A stretch of 64,000 nt of DNA from CAVQBC01 sp963848415 (GTDB lineage: Bacteria; Actinomycetota; Thermoleophilia; Solirubrobacterales; Solirubrobacteraceae). The stretch lies in NCBI GenBank assembly GCA_963848415.1, contig CAWKDN010000003.1, forward strand, positions 124,001 through 188,000, in the 5' to 3' direction. A model generated the notes under the pieces. That model was not told the DNA's origin. It did not search any database and was given only the letters and a program-made list of their open reading frames with translations. The translations under genes and the position numbers were made by a program. Positions 61,018 to 64,000 of this stretch are shown here, one piece after another. Positions within the stretch are counted from its first letter, which is position 1. Each line of letters starts with the position of its first letter.

Positions 61018-61614
61018 ATGAGCACCGTCATCGACAGCCTCGAGCGCAGCCAGCTGCGTCGCGTCCCGCGCTTTCAGGCCGGTGACCGGCTGCGGGTCCA
61101 CTTCCAGGTGATCGAGGGCACGCGCCGCCGTACGCAGGTCTTCGAGGGCGTGGTCATCAAGCGCCAGGGCGAGGGGGTCCGCGAGACCTTCACGGTGCGC
61201 AAGCAGTCCTTCGGGGTCGGCGTCGAGCGCACGTTCCCGGTGCATTCGCCGAAGATCGAGCGCATCGAGGTCGCCGCCCGCGGCGACGTCCGCCGGGCCA
61301 AGCTCTACTACTTGCGCGGCCGGGTCGGCAAGCGCGCCCGTGTCCGCGAGCGCCGCTACACCGGGCCCGAGCAGGCGGTCGAGGCGGGCCTCGTCCATGA
61401 CGCGGCGGCCGCCGAGCCCGCCGGCGAGCAGGCGCTCGCCGAGGCCGACGCCGCCGAGGCGCCCGTGACGCCCGCCGACGACGTCGGGCCCACCGCCGCC
61501 GCCGACGCGGGTGAGACCGCCGAGGACGCCGGCGCCGTGGCCGCCGCCGACGCCGGCGAGTCCGCCGAGGACGCGGAGCCCAAGGCTTCCGCCGCCGGCG
61601 AGACCAACGCCTAG
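61018..61614 (+). CDS. rplS: 50S ribosomal protein L19 with long acidic tail
   Basis: 198 residues. The first 118 are a normal L19 (FQAGDRLRVHFQVIEGTRRR, QVFEGVVIKRQGEG, FTVRKQSFGVGVERTFPVHS, VRRAKLYYLRGRVGKRARVR). The last 80 are an Ala/Glu/Asp/Pro-rich extension without Lys or Arg (about 119-190), with a repeated AADAGE(T/S)AEDA unit. Such a tail should project from the ribosome near the L19-L14 interface and is absent from most L19. ATG 61018. Confidence 0.93.
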   Translation: MSTVIDSLERSQLRRVPRFQAGDRLRVHFQVIEGTRRRTQVFEGVVIKRQGEGVRETFTVRKQSFGVGVERTFPVHSPKIERIEVAARGDVRRAKLYYLRGRVGKRARVRERRYTGPEQAVEAGLVHDAAAAEPAGEQALAEADAAEAPVTPADDVGPTAAADAGETAEDAGAVAAADAGESAEDAEPKASAAGETNA

Positions 61615-61622
61615 ACCCCTCT

Positions 61623-62231
61623 GTGGCGCGCGGCACGAAAGCCGGCAGCTCGCTCCTCGAGCTCGTCGTCATCGTGGCTGTCGCCCTCGGCCTGGCGCTG
61701 GGCATCCAGGCTTTCCTCGTCAAGCCGTACCGCATCCCGAGCGAGTCGATGGTCCCGACCCTGGTCGAGGGCCAGCGCGTGCTCGTCAACCGCATCGGGG
61801 AGCGCTTCAGCGATCCGTCCGTCGGTGATGTGGTCGTCTTCCATCCGCCGGCCGGCGTCGGGCGAGACGTGTCCTGCGGCGGTGGCGAGCCGCCGCCCGG
61901 CCAGGTGTGCGATCAGCCCACGCGCGAGCGGGCGGACGTCAACTTCATCAAGCGCGTCGTGGCCGGTCCGGGCGACCGGCTGAGCTTGCGCAACGGACAC
62001 GTGATCCTCAACGGCAAGCGCCAGTCCGAGCCCTACACCGAGCCGTGCGGGGGCGGGGAGGGGTGCACGTTCTCGCGGACGGTCACCATTCCGCCCGACC
62101 ACTACTTCATGATGGGCGACAACCGTGGGGCTTCCGACGACAGCCGGTTCTGGGGACCCGTGCCGATCAAGTGGATCATCGGTCCCGCCTTCGCCACCTA
62201 CTGGCCGCCCAAGCGGATCGGCCTCCTCTGA
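61623..62231 (+). CDS. lepB: signal peptidase I
   Basis: 202 residues. One N-terminal membrane anchor (about 10-32), catalytic Ser42 in RIPSESMVPTL and Lys110 in FIKRVVAGPGDRL, plus MMGDNRGASDDSRFWGPVP. It cleaves Sec/Tat signal peptides on the outer face of the membrane and would process the secreted proteins encoded in this window. A CxC...C loop (SCGGGEPPPGQVC) is inserted before the Lys. GTG start at 61623, 8 bp after rplS. Confidence 0.95.
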   Translation: MARGTKAGSSLLELVVIVAVALGLALGIQAFLVKPYRIPSESMVPTLVEGQRVLVNRIGERFSDPSVGDVVVFHPPAGVGRDVSCGGGEPPPGQVCDQPTRERADVNFIKRVVAGPGDRLSLRNGHVILNGKRQSEPYTEPCGGGEGCTFSRTVTIPPDHYFMMGDNRGASDDSRFWGPVPIKWIIGPAFATYWPPKRIGLL

Positions 62232-62238
62232 TCCAGGG

Positions 62239-62940
62239 ATGGGGGCGTCGGGCGCCGTTTCCGGGCGCGCGACCCGGCGAGCGCGCCGGACCGCCGGCCG
62301 TCGCCGCACCGGCCGCCGCCTGTTCGCCTTCGACCGCGGCCTTGGCTACCGCTACGTCGCCGGGGCCGACGAGGCCGGTCGCGGGAGCCTCGCCGGCCCG
62401 CTCGTGGCCGCCGCGGTGCTCTTCGACTACGAGCGCCTGACACTCGCCGACCTGCGCTCGCTCACCCTGCTCAACGACTCAAAGCAGCACACCGCCGAGG
62501 CGCGCGAGACGTTGTACCCGCGCGTCCTGCGAGCGGCGAGCAAGGTGGCGATCACGTCGCGCTGCGTGCGCGGCATCGACGAGCGCGGCCTGCACAAGAC
62601 CAACCTCGCCGCGCTGCGCGACGTGCTGGCCCGCGTCGGGCGCCCCGAGGACTGCCTGTGCCTGTCCGACGGCTTCCCGGTGCCTTCCACCGGCTTCGAC
62701 CAGCGCCCCGTCGTCGGCGGCGACGCCACGAGCGCCGCCATCGCCGCCGCGTCGGTCGTCGCCAAGGTCACGCGCGACCGCTTCATGCACCGCATGGAGA
62801 CGCGCTATCCCGGCTGGGACTTCGCGGTGCACGTGGGCTACTCGACGCCCGAGCACCGGGCGGCGATCGAGCGCCAGGGCGTCTCGCCGCTGCACCGGAT
62901 GTCCTTTCAGTCGACGGCCTACCAGCAGCTGGCGCTCTGA
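62239..62940 (+). CDS. rnhB: ribonuclease HII
   Basis: 233 residues. It removes ribonucleotides from DNA. The first catalytic pair is in GADEAGRGSLAGPLVAAAVL, then LNDSKQ, CLSDGFPVP and the VVGGDATSAAIAAASVVAKV region with the second acidic residues, ending VHVGYSTPEHRAAIERQGVS. A basic N-terminal stretch of about 30 residues (RATRRARRTAGRRRTGRR) precedes the catalytic domain. ATG at 62239, 7 bp after lepB. Confidence 0.92.
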   Translation: MGASGAVSGRATRRARRTAGRRRTGRRLFAFDRGLGYRYVAGADEAGRGSLAGPLVAAAVLFDYERLTLADLRSLTLLNDSKQHTAEARETLYPRVLRAASKVAITSRCVRGIDERGLHKTNLAALRDVLARVGRPEDCLCLSDGFPVPSTGFDQRPVVGGDATSAAIAAASVVAKVTRDRFMHRMETRYPGWDFAVHVGYSTPEHRAAIERQGVSPLHRMSFQSTAYQQLAL

Positions 62941-62994
62941 GCCCGGGCGCCGCTGGGGGCCGCCCCTGCGCGCTTTCGGCACAGCTCCGTCGCT

Positions 62995-63020
62995 GAATCG
63001 GCACATCCGCGTGCTGATTC
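62995..63020. promoter_or_regulatory. inverted-repeat operator before yraN-comM
   Basis: GAATCGGCAC (62995-63004), 6-bp spacer, GTGCTGATTC (63011-63020): 9 of 10 pairs match. A third half-site-like TCGGCACA lies at 62976-62983, 22 bp from the matching stretch at 62998-63005. The right arm covers the expected -35 position of the TAGCGT promoter, so binding should block or recruit RNA polymerase. Confidence 0.55.
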
Positions 63021-63036
63021 GTGGACCGCCCCGCCG

Positions 63037-63042
63037 TAGCGT
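63037..63042 (+). promoter_or_regulatory. -10 element for yraN-comM
   Basis: TAGCGT, 10 nt before the yraN ATG at 63053; leaderless spacing. Confidence 0.45.
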
Positions 63043-63052
63043 CCGTGCGGCG

Positions 63053-63421
63053 ATGACGACCGACCTCCGCCACCGGCTCGGGCACCTCGGCGAGGCGCTG
63101 GCCGCGCAGCACTTCCAGCGGCTCGGCTACCGCGTGCTCGCCCGCCGCCATCGCACCCGCTGGGGTGAGATCGACCTCGTGGCCGCGGCCGACAACGTGA
63201 TCGTCTTCTGCGAGGTCAAGACGCGCCGGCTGGGCTCGGGCTCGCCGTGGGACACGCTCGGCGCCGGCAAGCGGGCGCAGGTGCGCCGGATGGCGTCCGC
63301 CTGGCTGGCGGAGACGACCGACCGCCCGTACTGGGCCGATCTGCGCTTCGACGCCGTCGGCGTCGTCGTCGATGCGCAGGGCGAGCTCGTGCGGCTCGAC
63401 CACGAGGAGGCCGCCTTCTGA
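63053..63421 (+). CDS. yraN: UPF0102/YraN family nuclease-like protein
   Basis: 122 residues. GEALAAQHFQRLGYRVLARR then the PD-(D/E)XK-type core WGEIDLVAAADNVIVFCEVK (Asp and Glu-x-Lys) and DLRFDAVGVVVDAQGELVR. Usually next to comM/dprA and thought to work on DNA, though its activity is unproven. ATG at 63053 is used; the frame opens earlier at 63011 inside the operator. Followed by comM in the same direction. Confidence 0.9.
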   Translation: MTTDLRHRLGHLGEALAAQHFQRLGYRVLARRHRTRWGEIDLVAAADNVIVFCEVKTRRLGSGSPWDTLGAGKRAQVRRMASAWLAETTDRPYWADLRFDAVGVVVDAQGELVRLDHEEAAF

Positions 63422-63476
63422 TGGCCGGCCGCTCACCACGAGAGGGGTCGTTCGCAGCGATGGCCGCCCGGCGCTC

Positions 63477-64000
63477 GTGCTCGCCTCGGTGACGACCTTC
63501 GCGCTCGTCGGCGTGGCGAGCCGCCGCGTGGTGGTGGAGGCCGAGGTCCGCCAGGGGCTGCCCGCGTTCACGGTGGTGGGGCTGGCCGATACGGCGGTCC
63601 GGGAGGCGCGTGAGCGCGTTCGGGCCGCGATCGTCAACTCGGGCTACGAGTTCCCGCTCAAGCGGATCACGGTCAACCTCGCACCCGCCGACCTGCGCAA
63701 GATCGGCCCTGGCTTCGACCTGCCGCTGGCGCTCGCGGTCCTCGTGGCCGCTGGGCAGCTGCCCGCGGACGCGATCGACGGCTGCGCCGTGGCCGGCGAG
63801 CTCTCGCTGTCCGGCGACGTGCGCGCCATCCGCGGCACGCTGGCGGTCGCCGAGGGCGCGCGGCGCCACGGCATCCGCCGCCTGGTCGTCCCGCGCTCGC
63901 GGGCGGGCGAGGCGCGCCTCGTGGAGGAGCTCGAGGTCATCGGCGTCGAGTCGCTTGGCCAGGCGGTCGACGTGCTGCGCGGCGTGGCGCCGGCACCCGA
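63477..64000 (+). CDS. comM: ComM/YifB family AAA+ protein (N-terminal part, runs off the window)
   Basis: 174 codons present before the right edge. The N-terminal ComM/Lon-like domain is clear: MLASVTTFALVGVASRRVVV, RQGLPAFTVVGLADTAVREA, ERVRAAIVNSGYEFPLKRIT, VNLAPADLRKIGPGFDLPLA and GELSLSGDVRAIRGTLAVAE. ComM is a hexameric helicase that aids integration of DNA in natural transformation. The AAA+ part with Walker motifs lies outside the window. GTG at 63477 gives the family start; an ATG at 63421 is in another frame. Confidence 0.92.
   Translation, partial: MLASVTTFALVGVASRRVVVEAEVRQGLPAFTVVGLADTAVREARERVRAAIVNSGYEFPLKRITVNLAPADLRKIGPGFDLPLALAVLVAAGQLPADAIDGCAVAGELSLSGDVRAIRGTLAVAEGARRHGIRRLVVPRSRAGEARLVEELEVIGVESLGQAVDVLRGVAPAP

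Noticed and set aside
1..64000. tRNA, rRNA, insertion sequence, integrase or att site
   Set aside because: No GGTTCGAATCC-type T-loop, transposase, integrase or flanking direct repeats were recognised in any intergenic stretch.

Overview
The window is very GC-rich DNA with almost no intergenic space, many GTG starts, a few TTG or probable CTG starts, and frequent 1-4 bp gene overlaps. The core gene order (rsmD-coaD; yceD-rpmF-plsX-acpP-rnc-smc-ftsY; ffh-rpsP-khpA-rimM-trmD-rplS-lepB-rnhB-yraN-comM) is the common bacterial one. A SepIVA/DivIVA-like gene after coaD, a PASTA-less Ser/Thr kinase and paired dynamin-like GTPases point to an actinobacterium. A deep-branching one such as Thermoleophilia/Solirubrobacterales is my inference; no rRNA is present to confirm it.

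Layout. 0-3.5 kb: tail of an unknown gene, then a MacB-like ABC exporter (ATPase plus FtsX-type permease). 3.5-10.7 kb: on the minus strand a GAF/degenerate-GGDEF protein, a GH65 disaccharide phosphorylase and a DUF4230 protein; on the plus strand two overlapping dynamin-like GTPases. 10.7-14.3 kb: sulfate assimilation operon cysH-cysD-cysN-cysC. 14.3-26.7 kb: glycan/sulfolipid-type region with a DUF2304+GT2 transferase, a decayed DUF559-type gene, a GT39-type membrane transferase, UDP-sulfoquinovose synthase (sqdB), a secreted Asp/Gly repeat protein, a VOC protein, a flippase, a methyltransferase, a second GT2 and two more membrane transferases. 26.8-30.2 kb: riboflavin operon ribD-ribE-ribBA-ribH. 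30.3-31.8 kb: membrane Ser/Thr kinase. 31.8-37.3 kb: rpmB, FakA/DAK family, recG, rsmD, coaD and a SepIVA-like coiled coil. 37.3-46.6 kb: variable block with a PEP-mutase family enzyme, a NatAB-like ABC exporter with an operator-like promoter, an L,D-transpeptidase, two adjacent reading frames broken by +1 shifts (a vWA surface protein and a coiled-coil nuclease-like protein), acylphosphatase, a macro-domain protein and an unknown gene. 46.6-64 kb: lipid, division, SRP and ribosome core genes, interrupted between ftsY and ffh by a secreted 393-bp-repeat protein and an nfeD/SPFH pair. comM runs off the right edge.

How the genes fit together. CysD/N and CysH turn sulfate into sulfite, which is the sulfur donor for SqdB. 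The nearby polyprenyl-phosphate-type transferases and flippase suggest sulfoquinovose, or sugars beside it, enters an exported glycan; no recognisable SQDG synthase is in the window. The right half is the standard translation, secretion and division cluster. A recurring TAnnnT hexamer 6-11 nt before first-gene start codons suggests leaderless mRNAs are common here. I saw no tRNA, rRNA, CRISPR array, insertion sequence or prophage.
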